From CAZCAC01 sp964496575 (GTDB lineage Bacteria > Planctomycetota > UBA1135 > GCA-002686595): a DNA stretch of 64,000 nt. The stretch covers positions 15,592 to 79,591 of the forward strand of contig CAZCAC010000030.1 of the NCBI GenBank assembly GCA_964496575.1, read 5' to 3'. The notes beneath the pieces were generated by a model. It was given only the letters and a program-made list of their open reading frames with translations, was not told the origin of the DNA and ran no database searches. Position numbers and translations under genes: made by a program. This document shows, in pieces, positions 35,578-44,398 of the stretch (the first letter of the stretch is position 1; the number at the start of each line of letters is the position of its first letter).

Positions 35578-37380
35578 ATGAACGTCTTCGAGAAGTCGGT
35601 GACGACCCTCGCCGCGGCTCTTCTGGTGGGATCTCTCGCGGCGACTCCGTCACGGGGCCAGGAGAGGAAACCGATACCGATTCCACCGGCGCCGATCGAG
35701 GTCCGGGTGCTCGGGACCGATGGGGAGCCGGTCGCCGGAGTGACGGTGAACACGGTCGCCAGCTCGGTGGCCAAGGCCGAGGCGGAGCGCCTGGGTCGCC
35801 GGTCACGCCGCTCCGACTGGTTCGATCTGCATCGCAGCAGGGGCGTGATCGCCGAGACCGACGAACGCGGCGTGGTCTACATCGAGTGGACGGAGGGGGG
35901 ATTCAGCGCGATGGCGACACGCCCCGGAGAGTTCGCCTGGAAGGGTATCGGAACCCCCGATGAGGCTCCGCTGCTGCTCGAGCTCGCTCGCGACTACGAC
36001 ATCGACGTACACGTCGTGGGCGCCGACGAGGTGCCGCGGGCGAACGTCGACATCGTCCTCTACCGTGTGTTCAAGAGCGAGCTGGACGACGAGGATTTCC
36101 GGATCGAGGAGCAGATCTACTCTCCGCTCGGCCAAGTCTGGACCGACCGGACTTCCGGCCCGCAGGGATCGCTCCGCATCGAACACGCCCAGCTCTGGTT
36201 CACCCAGCCGGACATGCTCGCGTACCGGCTGGGGCTGGGCATCCCCCTCAGTGAATTCCAGCTGGTATCACTCGACCCGGAGAATCCGCCGAAGGAACCG
36301 ATCGTGATGAAGCTCCCGGCCACCGGTCGACTGGTGTGCGAGATGGCGGAGGCTCCGGGCGCCCTCGTGCAGGTCCGACGGCTGCCGGACGAGGACCCGT
36401 CCGATCACCGACTGCGCGGCGAAGCCTCGTGGTGGCCTCGCGACGCCCCGGTCATCGAGACCTTCGCGGAGGGACGCGCGACGATCCCCTACGTGGAGCT
36501 GGGCTTGAGGTTGCAGATCGAGGCCCGCTGGGAAGGGATGGTCAGCCCCGTCCGGAAGATCGTGGACGGACCGCGACTCGCCGGGCAGGAGATCGTCGTT
36601 CGGTTCGAGGGGCGCGAGGGTCCGGGTGGAGTCCACGTCGTACCTGCGAAGGCGCTCATCCTGAAGGGGGTCGCCGAGGTCGAGCCGCCCTCTCTCAGCC
36701 TCTGCGCGATCGACCCGGAGAATGAGCGCTTCCAGCTCTGCGTCGGTCTGGAGGACCGGGACGACGACGATCTCACCTTGCTCTTCGAGGGCGAGAAGCA
36801 ACGGGCCCGGACCACGCACTCGGGAGAGGCCAAGGGCGTCTGGCATCGAGGATTCGAGATCGAATCGCGAGAGCGCGCGGAGGCTCTCGCTCTCTCGCTG
36901 GGGATCCCTCTCGCCCTGCGCAAGGAACGGCCCTATCGACTCGAGGCGGAGTTCACCACCGAGCGCCCGAGCTTCGAGAAGGGGGAGGAGATCGTCGTCT
37001 CGATGACCTTGACCAACACCGGCGAGGTACCCGTTCAATTCGAGACGGGCGGCTGGCAGCGCGGCGCCAACCGCCACGCCCGCTTCACGTTCCAGGTGAC
37101 GAGAGACGGAGAGCTCGTCCCGGACACGAGTCGAACCACGAACTGGGGAGGGCTCGGAGGCTGGGCCACCCTGGAGCCAGGCGAGGAGCTCGTCGAGCAG
37201 GCGCTCCTGAACCGATGGGTGCCACCGGATACCCCGGGTGACTACGTGGTCGAGGCCACCTACGAGCTGCACATAGACGGTACCCCCTTGCCTTTCGATC
37301 AAGAGATCTTCTGCTCCCAGATGCTCGATAGCTACGTGGAAGTCTCCACTGGGCAATTCCGCTTCACGGTGCGAGAGTAG
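35578..37380 (+). CDS. Exported protein with carboxypeptidase-regulatory-like N-terminal domain
   Basis: 600 residues. An excellent ribosome site (GGAAGGAGGAG) and signal peptide (TLAAALLVGSLAATPSRGQ). Residues about 36-110 read IEVRVLGTDGEPVAGVTVNT, a carboxypeptidase-regulatory-like (transthyretin-type) domain also seen in the sigma-redoxin protein at 13424. Later parts contain further beta domains and, near the end, an intracellular-proteinase-inhibitor/BsuPI-like unit (FEKGEEIVVSMTLTNTGEVP). Function unknown. It probably sits in one transcript with the gene at 33719, 74 bases upstream. Confidence 0.75.
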   Translation: MNVFEKSVTTLAAALLVGSLAATPSRGQERKPIPIPPAPIEVRVLGTDGEPVAGVTVNTVASSVAKAEAERLGRRSRRSDWFDLHRSRGVIAETDERGVVYIEWTEGGFSAMATRPGEFAWKGIGTPDEAPLLLELARDYDIDVHVVGADEVPRANVDIVLYRVFKSELDDEDFRIEEQIYSPLGQVWTDRTSGPQGSLRIEHAQLWFTQPDMLAYRLGLGIPLSEFQLVSLDPENPPKEPIVMKLPATGRLVCEMAEAPGALVQVRRLPDEDPSDHRLRGEASWWPRDAPVIETFAEGRATIPYVELGLRLQIEARWEGMVSPVRKIVDGPRLAGQEIVVRFEGREGPGGVHVVPAKALILKGVAEVEPPSLSLCAIDPENERFQLCVGLEDRDDDDLTLLFEGEKQRARTTHSGEAKGVWHRGFEIESRERAEALALSLGIPLALRKERPYRLEAEFTTERPSFEKGEEIVVSMTLTNTGEVPVQFETGGWQRGANRHARFTFQVTRDGELVPDTSRTTNWGGLGGWATLEPGEELVEQALLNRWVPPDTPGDYVVEATYELHIDGTPLPFDQEIFCSQMLDSYVEVSTGQFRFTVRE

Positions 37381-37417
37381 GCAGGCAACGGGCCCAGACC
37401 TCCAGGAGGTGACGCTG

Positions 37418-37684
37418 ATGTTCTTGTTGTGCCGCAACCGCGTGAAGGATTTCGAACACTGGAAGAGCGTGTTCGATGCGAATCTGGAGCCCGCTCGAAC
37501 TGCCGGCTTGCACCTCGTCCATCGCTGGCGAGGCCTCGACGAGACCGGAGATGTCTTCTTCGTATTCGAGATCGAGAGCCGGGAACGGGCCCAGGCCTTC
37601 ATCGAGGACCCCGAATCGGCCAGGATGGGGCAGGTCGCGGGCGTTCTCGAGGGCGAGTTCCACTTCGTGGAGGACGCTTCCTAG
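37418..37684 (+). CDS. Small dimeric alpha/beta-barrel-like protein
   Basis: 88 residues. The pattern MFLLCRNRVKDFEHWKSVFD ... FFVFEIESRERAQAFIEDP ... GEFHFVED is that of small ferredoxin-like monooxygenase/heme-degrading-type (ABM) folds, without recognisable catalytic residues. GGAGGT ends at 37410, so the ATG at 37418 is preferred; a GTG at 37409 would overlap the ribosome site. It lies 37 bases after the preceding exported-protein gene. Role unknown. Confidence 0.72.
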   Translation: MFLLCRNRVKDFEHWKSVFDANLEPARTAGLHLVHRWRGLDETGDVFFVFEIESRERAQAFIEDPESARMGQVAGVLEGEFHFVEDAS

Positions 37685-37966
37685 GTGACGGGGTCGTGGC
37701 CTCGCGCCTTCCCGACCCCAGTCCTCGGCGGGGATGATCGCCCCTCTCCTCCGCTCGACGGCGCTCGCCGTGGAGGCGATCTGGCCCGGCCACATCTCAT
37801 TGCCGAGTAACGAGTTACGGCGCCTCGTGGGGGGGAGCCGGCAGAGACGTGGAGGCCGCGACGGCCGACACACGCAGGAAACAACGGTGGGGTACCTTTC
37901 AGGCGGTGAATGCATGCGCCCGAGCTGCGCCATCCCCGGCCCTCGATCACCCAGGATCCACTCCCG

Positions 37967-39571
37967 ATGACTGCCTGCGAGACCCGCCGCCCGCTCCGGG
38001 CCCTCCTCTCCCTGCTCGCCGCCTCCACGATGCTCGCCGCGGTCGCGCTGGTCGCCGAGATGGCCGAGGACGTCGAGGTGGTCACCATCGTGCTCGACGC
38101 CGCCGAGGAGACCGCCGCCCGGAACCTCTACGCAGCGGGAGGCGTCGACCTCGCGAACTGCTCCTTCCTCCACGGACTGAACGAGGACATCTACACGCGT
38201 GACTGGGGGCCGTGGTTCGTGCTCGACGGCAACCACCAGCAGAACGTCGTCGATTTCGTCTACGAGTGGCCGGGGTGCCCCGGCGACGAAGTGCTGCCGA
38301 CGCTGTACGCCCGGAGCCGCGGGCTCCCCTGGGTCTTCATGGACCTCGTCACCGCTGGCGGAAACTACATGACCGACGGCCTGGGGACCGCCGCATCCAG
38401 CCAGTCGATCTGGCTCAACAACCCGGGGCTGACCCCCGGTGACATCGACGGCACCCTGCGAACGACACTCGGTATCGCGAAGCACCACGTCCTGCCCGAT
38501 CCCGGTTACTACTACCTCCACATCGATTGCTTCGCGAAGTACCTCTCCCCCACCGTGGTCATGGTCGCCGAAGTCGGGGAAGGGCATCCCAAGTTCCAGA
38601 TGCTGGAGGACACCACGGCGTACTTCGCCCGGCAGATCACCGGATACGGTACGCCCTGGGAGGTCGTCCGGGTCTTCGCCCCGAATCAGCCGTACACCAA
38701 CTCGCTGATCCTGAACGACAAGGTGCTGGTGCCGGTCAAGGGCGGCCCGTGGGACTCCCGTGCGCTCGAGGCCTACCGCTCGGCGATGCCCGGCTATGAG
38801 GTGATCGGCTTCCCCTTCGGTGGCTGGGCGTGGTTCGACGCCCTGCACTGCCGGACCAAGGAGATCAACGATCGGCACATGCTGTACGTCGGGCACCGCC
38901 CCCTTCTCGATCGACCCGCCGACGCGGCCGGGTTCCCGATCCACGCCGAGGTGCGCGCCTACAGCGGCACGGCTCTGACCGCCGGCACGCCGGAGGTCCG
39001 CTGGCGGACGACCGGGAGCTGGAGCTCGGTCCCGATGACTCCGGTCGGCGGCACCCAGTACCTCGCACATCTCCCGGCCCAGCCCTTCGGCACCGAGATC
39101 GAGTACACGATCCACGCCGAGGACGCCTCGGGGCGGAGCGAGTTCCACCCCTACGTCGGGGAGGCCGCCGCGCACCGCTTCACCGTCCGCCCACTGGGCA
39201 GCGAGACGAACGCGATCTCCGCGAGCGCCGGGGGCACCGTCGACTTCCTCCTCGACGCGGGGACCGCCAACGCGGGGCGTGACTACGTCCTGCTCGCTTC
39301 GGCGAGCGGCACCTCACCCGGCCTCCCCCTGCCCGGGGGACTGACCCTCCCGCTCAACCCGGACGCGTTCTTCCACGTCGTCCGCCACTCGACGGGCTCG
39401 CCGGAGTTCACCGGCTTCCAGGGCACTCTCGACCCCGCGGGGCGCGCCTCCGCCCGGCTCGACCTCGGGGCCCGCCCGGAACTCCTGGGCTCGACGCTGC
39501 ACTTCGCGTTCATCTGCGTCTCGCCGATCGACTTCGTCTCGAATCCGACGGCGGTGTACATGCAAGAGTAG
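37967..39571 (+). CDS. Exported agmatine deiminase/peptidylarginine deiminase family protein
   Basis: 534 residues from the ATG at 37967, with a signal-like N-terminus (RALLSLLAASTMLAAVALV). The guanidino-group modifying enzyme core is visible: DIYTRDWGPWF (substrate Asp), the catalytic His region YYYLHIDCFAKYLSP (H-x-D), and the catalytic Cys in FDALHCRTKEI. Family members convert agmatine or peptidyl-arginine to the carbamoyl or citrulline form. Residues about 330-420 form an Ig-like domain and the end (PLPGGLTLPLNPDAFFHVV) is a C-terminal domain resembling that of the first gene. An upstream ATG at 37910 is possible. Export and extra domains suggest action on extracellular protein or peptides (inference). 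Confidence 0.83.
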   Translation: MTACETRRPLRALLSLLAASTMLAAVALVAEMAEDVEVVTIVLDAAEETAARNLYAAGGVDLANCSFLHGLNEDIYTRDWGPWFVLDGNHQQNVVDFVYEWPGCPGDEVLPTLYARSRGLPWVFMDLVTAGGNYMTDGLGTAASSQSIWLNNPGLTPGDIDGTLRTTLGIAKHHVLPDPGYYYLHIDCFAKYLSPTVVMVAEVGEGHPKFQMLEDTTAYFARQITGYGTPWEVVRVFAPNQPYTNSLILNDKVLVPVKGGPWDSRALEAYRSAMPGYEVIGFPFGGWAWFDALHCRTKEINDRHMLYVGHRPLLDRPADAAGFPIHAEVRAYSGTALTAGTPEVRWRTTGSWSSVPMTPVGGTQYLAHLPAQPFGTEIEYTIHAEDASGRSEFHPYVGEAAAHRFTVRPLGSETNAISASAGGTVDFLLDAGTANAGRDYVLLASASGTSPGLPLPGGLTLPLNPDAFFHVVRHSTGSPEFTGFQGTLDPAGRASARLDLGARPELLGSTLHFAFICVSPIDFVSNPTAVYMQE

Positions 39572-39599
39572 AAACCGGCGCCAGGGTCCCCGTCGCGCT

Positions 39600-40950
39600 T
39601 CACGGCCCCCAGACGATCGCGTACCCATTCGACGCGTTGAACTCCGCGCCACAGGGCGAGCTCAACGGATTCCGATACCAGCACTGGTAGTACCTGGTGT
39701 CGCCGGCCTGGACGTTCCCGGCCTTGACGGAGATCGGGGTCGTCCAGGCGGAGGTATCGGAAGCACCGGTGGCGTCGGCAAAGCGAACACCGAGGCGCTT
39801 CAGCTGGCCGCCCGTACATCGCAGGCCGTCGCCCCAGACGACGCCGGGGGACAGGTCGTTGTTCGCCTGGAAGTAGAGGCCGCTGTTCTGGGGCTCCATC
39901 CCGCTCGTCACCAGGACCAGGGTGTCGTTGCTGACGCTCGCGACTCCACTGCCGATGAGCCGGGCTCCCGAGGGGAAGACGCCGTTGGCGCAGCCCGACC
40001 CCGGCACGCTGCCGTCGTTGTCGTTGGCACAGGGACAGGGCGTGCCACTGCCAGGGTCGCCGAAGCAGAAGGGGGCGCCGGGGGAGAGATCGAACTCGAA
40101 GGTGTAGGCCGCGCCCGCATCGTCCAGGGTGTCGTCGTCCTGGTCGCCGTTCACGCCGGTGGCCATGCTCTCCTCGTTCGGCGCCCCGATCACGGCCGTG
40201 TCAGCGGACAGTGACAGGGAGTGTCCGAAAATGTCGGCCACGTCGGTGTTGGATGCCTTCAGATAGGCCTCCTGGCTCCAGCTCGTTCCATTGCGTACGA
40301 ACACGTAGACCGCACCGGAGAGACCGGCGAGGTTGTTGCTCTGGTCGCCATTCACGCCGACGGCGTTGCTCTCCTCCTCGGGCGCCCCCACCACCACGGT
40401 ATTCCCCGACACCGCCACCGAGTTGGCGAACAGGTCGAACGGGTCCGTGTTGGAAGCCTTGAGATAGGCCTGCTGGGCGACGGGATCGACCGTCAGAGGG
40501 TAGCGAGCCCCGCGATCGTCGAGACGGAGACGAAGGTACCCGGCGGCGAGCTCGAAGCTCGCCTCGAGCTCCTGGTCGTCGGCGTCGGTCACCTTCAGGC
40601 CGGTGTAGGAGAGCAGTACCGCTCCCTCGTCATCCACGAAGTACAGGTCGCGCCCGTCGGCGTCGACTCTCGGGTGCAGACCTCCTCGCACGGAAAGGGT
40701 GAAGACCAGGGGCGGTCTCTCGCCTTCGCCAGTCCACGCCGGGCGTCCGTGAACCGTGTAGCCATGCTCGAGGCCCCGGTGGTCGTTGATGTACCACTCG
40801 TCGAGATCCTCACTCCAGGCGTAGGCGATGCGCTGGCCCTCGGAAGTCACCTCCTCCGGCTCCATCACGAGCCGTTCACCGCCGGATAAACCGTAGCTCA
40901 CCAGCTCCAGACCCCAGGTCCAGTCGCTGGAGTCGGGCTCGAGGGAGGGC
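39600..40950 (-). pseudogene. 5'-truncated FG-GAP-like protein gene with cysteine-rich C-terminal domain
   Basis: Compared with the intact relative at 62847-63950, this gene starts abruptly at DWTWGLELVSYG and lacks the signal peptide and first roughly 100 residues. The rest is well preserved: LEHGYTVHGRPAW, YPLTVDPVAQQAYLKASNTD, two FG-GAP-type repeats and the full shared C-terminal domain (PCPCANDNDGSVPG, GDGLRCTGG, YQCWYRN). The missing 5' end is replaced by the 3' end of the DUF4062-TPR gene (stop at 40954-40956). The open frame continues to 41051, but that part is out-of-frame TPR sequence. Without a signal it probably cannot be exported. Confidence 0.72.
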
Positions 40951-40953
40951 GCG

Positions 40954-42234
40954 CTAGGCACCCATCGCTCTTTCGAGGAGACGGATCGCCTCGCCGAGAC
41001 CGGGCAGATCCTCGCGGACACGCTGCAGCACCAGGAGATCCTGATGCGCATAGTGCAGCCCGGCTACCGTGGGTCGCCCGTTGTTCAAGCCCTCGCGCAG
41101 GCTCTCCATCGCCAGTTCGGGCTCCCCCATTCCGAGCTGGGCCAGGACCAGTGCGGCGTACTCGGGATGGAAGCGAGGGTTCTCCCTCAGGCGAAGCTCG
41201 CAGAGCATCGTGGATTGGCCAAAGCGGGAGATTGCGTCATCGAGACGATCTTCCTGCAGGTAGATCATGCCCAGACCGGCCGCGCACTTGTAGTTCGTGA
41301 TCGGATGATCGAACTCCAGTGATTCCTTGTACTTGTGTTCGGCCTCAGCAAGGCGATCTTGAAGGTGGCGTGCGTCCCCGATATTGAACAGGAGAATGGC
41401 CTGCTCATCTCTATCTTCGATCTTTTGCGCAACGGAAAGGGCCTTCTCGTAGTAGCCAATGGCCCGCTCCGCGTCCTCCAGGTAGTAGCCCGCGGCGCCC
41501 AGACTGTTCAGCAACTCGAGCTCGGAGTGGCGGTCGTTGACCTCTCTGGCGATTCCCAGCGCCCGTTCGTAGTAGGCAATGGCCCCTTCGACTTCCCCGA
41601 GAGACATCGTTGACTCCGCCAGAGCCCTCAGGAACGTGCCTTCTGCCACCCGGTCCCCCAGCTCGCTGGCGATGGCGATTGCTTGCTCGTAGCACGCCCT
41701 GCTCTCCTGCGCCAGGCCGCGAACGGCGTATGACTCCGCCAGTGTGACCAGGTCATTGCCCTCGGCAACGCGGTCACCTCGTTGACGGGCAAGGTCAATG
41801 GCCCTCTCGTAGCACCGGGTGACGTTGTCCCAGTCCTCGAGGCTGGCGAAGCAGGCGCCCAGGTTCAGGAGATAAAGGTGCTGGTGACCCCGATCTCCGA
41901 TCCTATCGGCGATCTCGATCGAATCCTCGAAGAAGGCCACCGCCTCGCGAGCTCTGTTCTGCTGCGCATAGGCCTTGCCCAGCCCGGCAAGCCAGTACTC
42001 CTCGAACCGCTGATCACCAATCTCGCGTGTGATCGCAACGGCTTCTTCATATGTGTCGATCGCCTCCTGCAGGCGGCCGGCTTCCAGCTCCATATCGCCA
42101 GCTTGCCCAGCCACCGACCCTGGTGCTTGCGATCTCCGATCTCTCTGGCAATGACGCGCGCTCGTTCGAAGAGCTCCTTCGATTCGTCCGCCTGCAGCGC
42201 GCCGCGGAGGGCGACACCGAGATTGCCCAGCCAT
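40954..42234 (-). CDS. TPR C-terminal part of frameshifted DUF4062-STAND ATPase
   Basis: From about 42095 downward this frame encodes at least eight tetratricopeptide repeats of about 40 residues (LQEAIDTYEEAVAITREIGD, WDNVTRCYERAIDLARQRGD, GAIAYYERALGIAREVND, AIGYYEKALSVAQKIED). They continue directly from the TPRs at the end of the frame from 44180. The first 45 codons (42234-42100) read out of frame over that protein. The gene is therefore split by a one-base shift near 42085-42105, either real or a sequencing error. TPRs in STAND proteins sense ligands or triggers. Confidence 0.75.
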   Translation of the reverse strand: MAGQSRCRPPRRAAGGRIEGALRTSARHCQRDRRSQAPGSVAGQAGDMELEAGRLQEAIDTYEEAVAITREIGDQRFEEYWLAGLGKAYAQQNRAREAVAFFEDSIEIADRIGDRGHQHLYLLNLGACFASLEDWDNVTRCYERAIDLARQRGDRVAEGNDLVTLAESYAVRGLAQESRACYEQAIAIASELGDRVAEGTFLRALAESTMSLGEVEGAIAYYERALGIAREVNDRHSELELLNSLGAAGYYLEDAERAIGYYEKALSVAQKIEDRDEQAILLFNIGDARHLQDRLAEAEHKYKESLEFDHPITNYKCAAGLGMIYLQEDRLDDAISRFGQSTMLCELRLRENPRFHPEYAALVLAQLGMGEPELAMESLREGLNNGRPTVAGLHYAHQDLLVLQRVREDLPGLGEAIRLLERAMGA

Positions 42235-44180
42235 CGACCTTCTTCCTCCCTTTTCCCTACTTCACGGGCGATCTCCAGTGCCTCCCTGTAGTAGCCGACG
42301 GCCTTCTCCAGCTCGCCGGACTCCAGGTAGGCGCAAGCCAGATTGCCGAGGTTGAGACCCTCGAGGGCCCGGTCATCGATGTTCCCGAGCAGCCGGGACC
42401 GCAGCTCGATGATGAGGGCGTAGTGACCCCACACGGCGAGATGTTCGCGGTCGATCTCATTCAGCAGCGTGCATGCCTCCTCGTATTGCCTGGCAATCGT
42501 GAGATGGTGAAAGACCTGCAGCTGTGGGTCCAGGTCGGCGATGCTCTTCCACTGTTCCTCGGTCTTTCCGAGCCGACGAAAGAACCCCGCAGCCCTCTCG
42601 TGGAAGGCTGCCTTGCCGTTGCTGGAGCTCGTCTCCGGAATCTGCTCGTACGCGTAGATCCGGTCCAGCGAATGCAGTGAGAACAGATCGTTGCTGAAGG
42701 TGACGACGTAGTTGCAGACCAACTTGTCGAGGATGTCGTCGACCGGCAGGTCGGAGAAGACGTGCTGCACCGCGGTGGCAGGCACCGGGCGAGCGTAGAC
42801 GGCGACCGCCTGCACGACCGATCGTTCATCCGGCGCAAGGCTTTCGTACAGCTCGCGGGCAGGGTTCTGGGTCAGTCGATCCAGATCACCCCGCCCACCG
42901 AGGAACTTCGACAGCGTACACGTACGCTTCTGACGCAACCTTCCCACCAGGGTCTCCAGGGTGCGCGGGATGCCATAGCAGCGCGCGGCGACGGACCGCA
43001 GGATCTCTGCTTCCGCATCCCGGATGCCAAGGGAACCGTCGGTGTCCAGATCACGAAGCAACGCCTCGGCCGCGTCCTCGGGCAGGCCCCGGTCGAGTGA
43101 CAGTTCGATGCGCCGTGGGGCGATGCGAGCTTCGATCTCCGGCGAGAACACCAGCGACCGGCGACTGGTCAGGAGGATCTTCGCCCGGTGGTCATACTCA
43201 GCGCACTTCACCACGAACTGCTCGAGGTCTGCGTACTCGGGACGAATCCGATTGTCGTCATCGAGAACATCCTCGAAGTTGTCCAGGACGATCAGTCCAC
43301 GCCAGGATCCCAGCGTGTGCCGAAAAAGGAACTCCAGCTTCTCGCCGAGTGAGATCTCCTCCTTCCACTTCTCGGCCAGCTCGCGCCTCGCCATCGGTGG
43401 CAAGGTGCGGCACAGGAACTCGACCGCCTTGTCCGGAGCCCGATACTCCGACTCTCCGAGCTTGACGAAGGCGACACTGTCCAGCGGTTCTTCCATCGCC
43501 CCGACACGGTGGCTGGAATCCGCCTCGACGGCCTGGAGCAATCTCGAGATCAGTGCGGTCTTTCCGACGCCGCCGCGCCCGCAGACCAGCAGAAGGCGGA
43601 GGTTCTGGTTCGACAAGCACTCTTGCAGCAGTTTCAGCTCTGCCTCACGGTCCTTGAAGAACTGCCCGACGGCGCCGGAGAAGGGTCCGGCGATGAACTC
43701 CGGGGCGCTCTCGCTGCCCGGGCCTGCCGGGGCAGCGTTGGCAACCGCCGCCGTGATCTGGGCAGCGAGATCATCCGGATTCCTGAAGAACGCGACCACC
43801 TTGTTTCCTTGCAGATCTTCGCGAAACACCCGCAGCCGCTCGCGCTCTTGCCCGCGATCCGTGAGCTCGGCGGGCCACTCGACGTCCTCCGCGAGCAGGA
43901 ACATCAGGGTCGGAACACCGGCTTGTTCTGCTGCCCGGTACTCCAGCTCCGTGATTGAATGGTCGTGACCCTCGGGAACGAATCCATACCTTCGTGCGAG
44001 AATGCCGACGTAGACGTCGGCCTCCGCGACTCGATCCAGACACCTGGTCAGAGCATCGACATCCGCCGCGGTGAAGTACTCCATCGCCACGGGCTGATGG
44101 CCCAGCCGGCTGATGGCGGTAATCGCCGCCATTCGGTACTCGTCGAGGTCTCTGCTGGTAGATGAGATGAATACGCGCAT
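41865..44180 (-). CDS. DUF4062-STAND NTPase-TPR protein, N-terminal part (frameshifted)
   Basis: The N-terminus MRVFISSTSRDLDEYRMAAI is a canonical DUF4062 (TIR-like) start and fixes the ATG at 44180. Residues 1-100 form this domain, with ADVYVGILARRYG. The NB-ARC/NACHT ATPase follows: Walker A GRGGVGKT (201-208), Walker B GLIVLDNFEDV (about 295-305), then a sensor KILLTSRRSLVF, a winged-helix region, and TPRs from about 600 (ALEGLNLGNLACAYLESGEL). The authentic frame ends near GRWLGKLA at about 42100, after which the reading frame changes. STAND proteins with TIR-like effectors and TPR sensors are a common plan for antiphage abortive systems; role here is inferred. Confidence 0.8.
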   Translation of the reverse strand: MRVFISSTSRDLDEYRMAAITAISRLGHQPVAMEYFTAADVDALTRCLDRVAEADVYVGILARRYGFVPEGHDHSITELEYRAAEQAGVPTLMFLLAEDVEWPAELTDRGQERERLRVFREDLQGNKVVAFFRNPDDLAAQITAAVANAAPAGPGSESAPEFIAGPFSGAVGQFFKDREAELKLLQECLSNQNLRLLLVCGRGGVGKTALISRLLQAVEADSSHRVGAMEEPLDSVAFVKLGESEYRAPDKAVEFLCRTLPPMARRELAEKWKEEISLGEKLEFLFRHTLGSWRGLIVLDNFEDVLDDDNRIRPEYADLEQFVVKCAEYDHRAKILLTSRRSLVFSPEIEARIAPRRIELSLDRGLPEDAAEALLRDLDTDGSLGIRDAEAEILRSVAARCYGIPRTLETLVGRLRQKRTCTLSKFLGGRGDLDRLTQNPARELYESLAPDERSVVQAVAVYARPVPATAVQHVFSDLPVDDILDKLVCNYVVTFSNDLFSLHSLDRIYAYEQIPETSSSNGKAAFHERAAGFFRRLGKTEEQWKSIADLDPQLQVFHHLTIARQYEEACTLLNEIDREHLAVWGHYALIIELRSRLLGNIDDRALEGLNLGNLACAYLESGELEKAVGYYREALEIAREVGKREEEGRWLGNLGVALRGALQADESKELFERARVIAREIGDRKHQGRWLGKLAIWSWKPAACRRRSTHMKKPLRSHARLVISGSRSTGLPGWARPMRSRTELARRWPSSRIRSRSPIGSEIGVTSTFIS

Positions 44181-44398
44181 CGAATCCCTACCGCCGATCA
44201 TCGTCGTTCTCGATGGAGTGGAGCGTAGGGAACCATGCCTTCGGTGACAAGGACCGTGGTGGAGGATGGGGAATCACCGGCCGCGCAAAGGCCAGGGCCT
44301 GGGGGGACGCCATCGACCCGGCGGACTCACGAGGGCAGACGCGCCTCGCTCATCGGCTCGCTGAACCCATCAATCAGGTATTGACCGGTCCATCCATA

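Noticed and set aside
33770..35806. Minus-strand open frame of 678 codons opposite two exported genes
   Set aside because: Antisense shadow of a protein whose paralogue at 16019 confirms the plus-strand reading.
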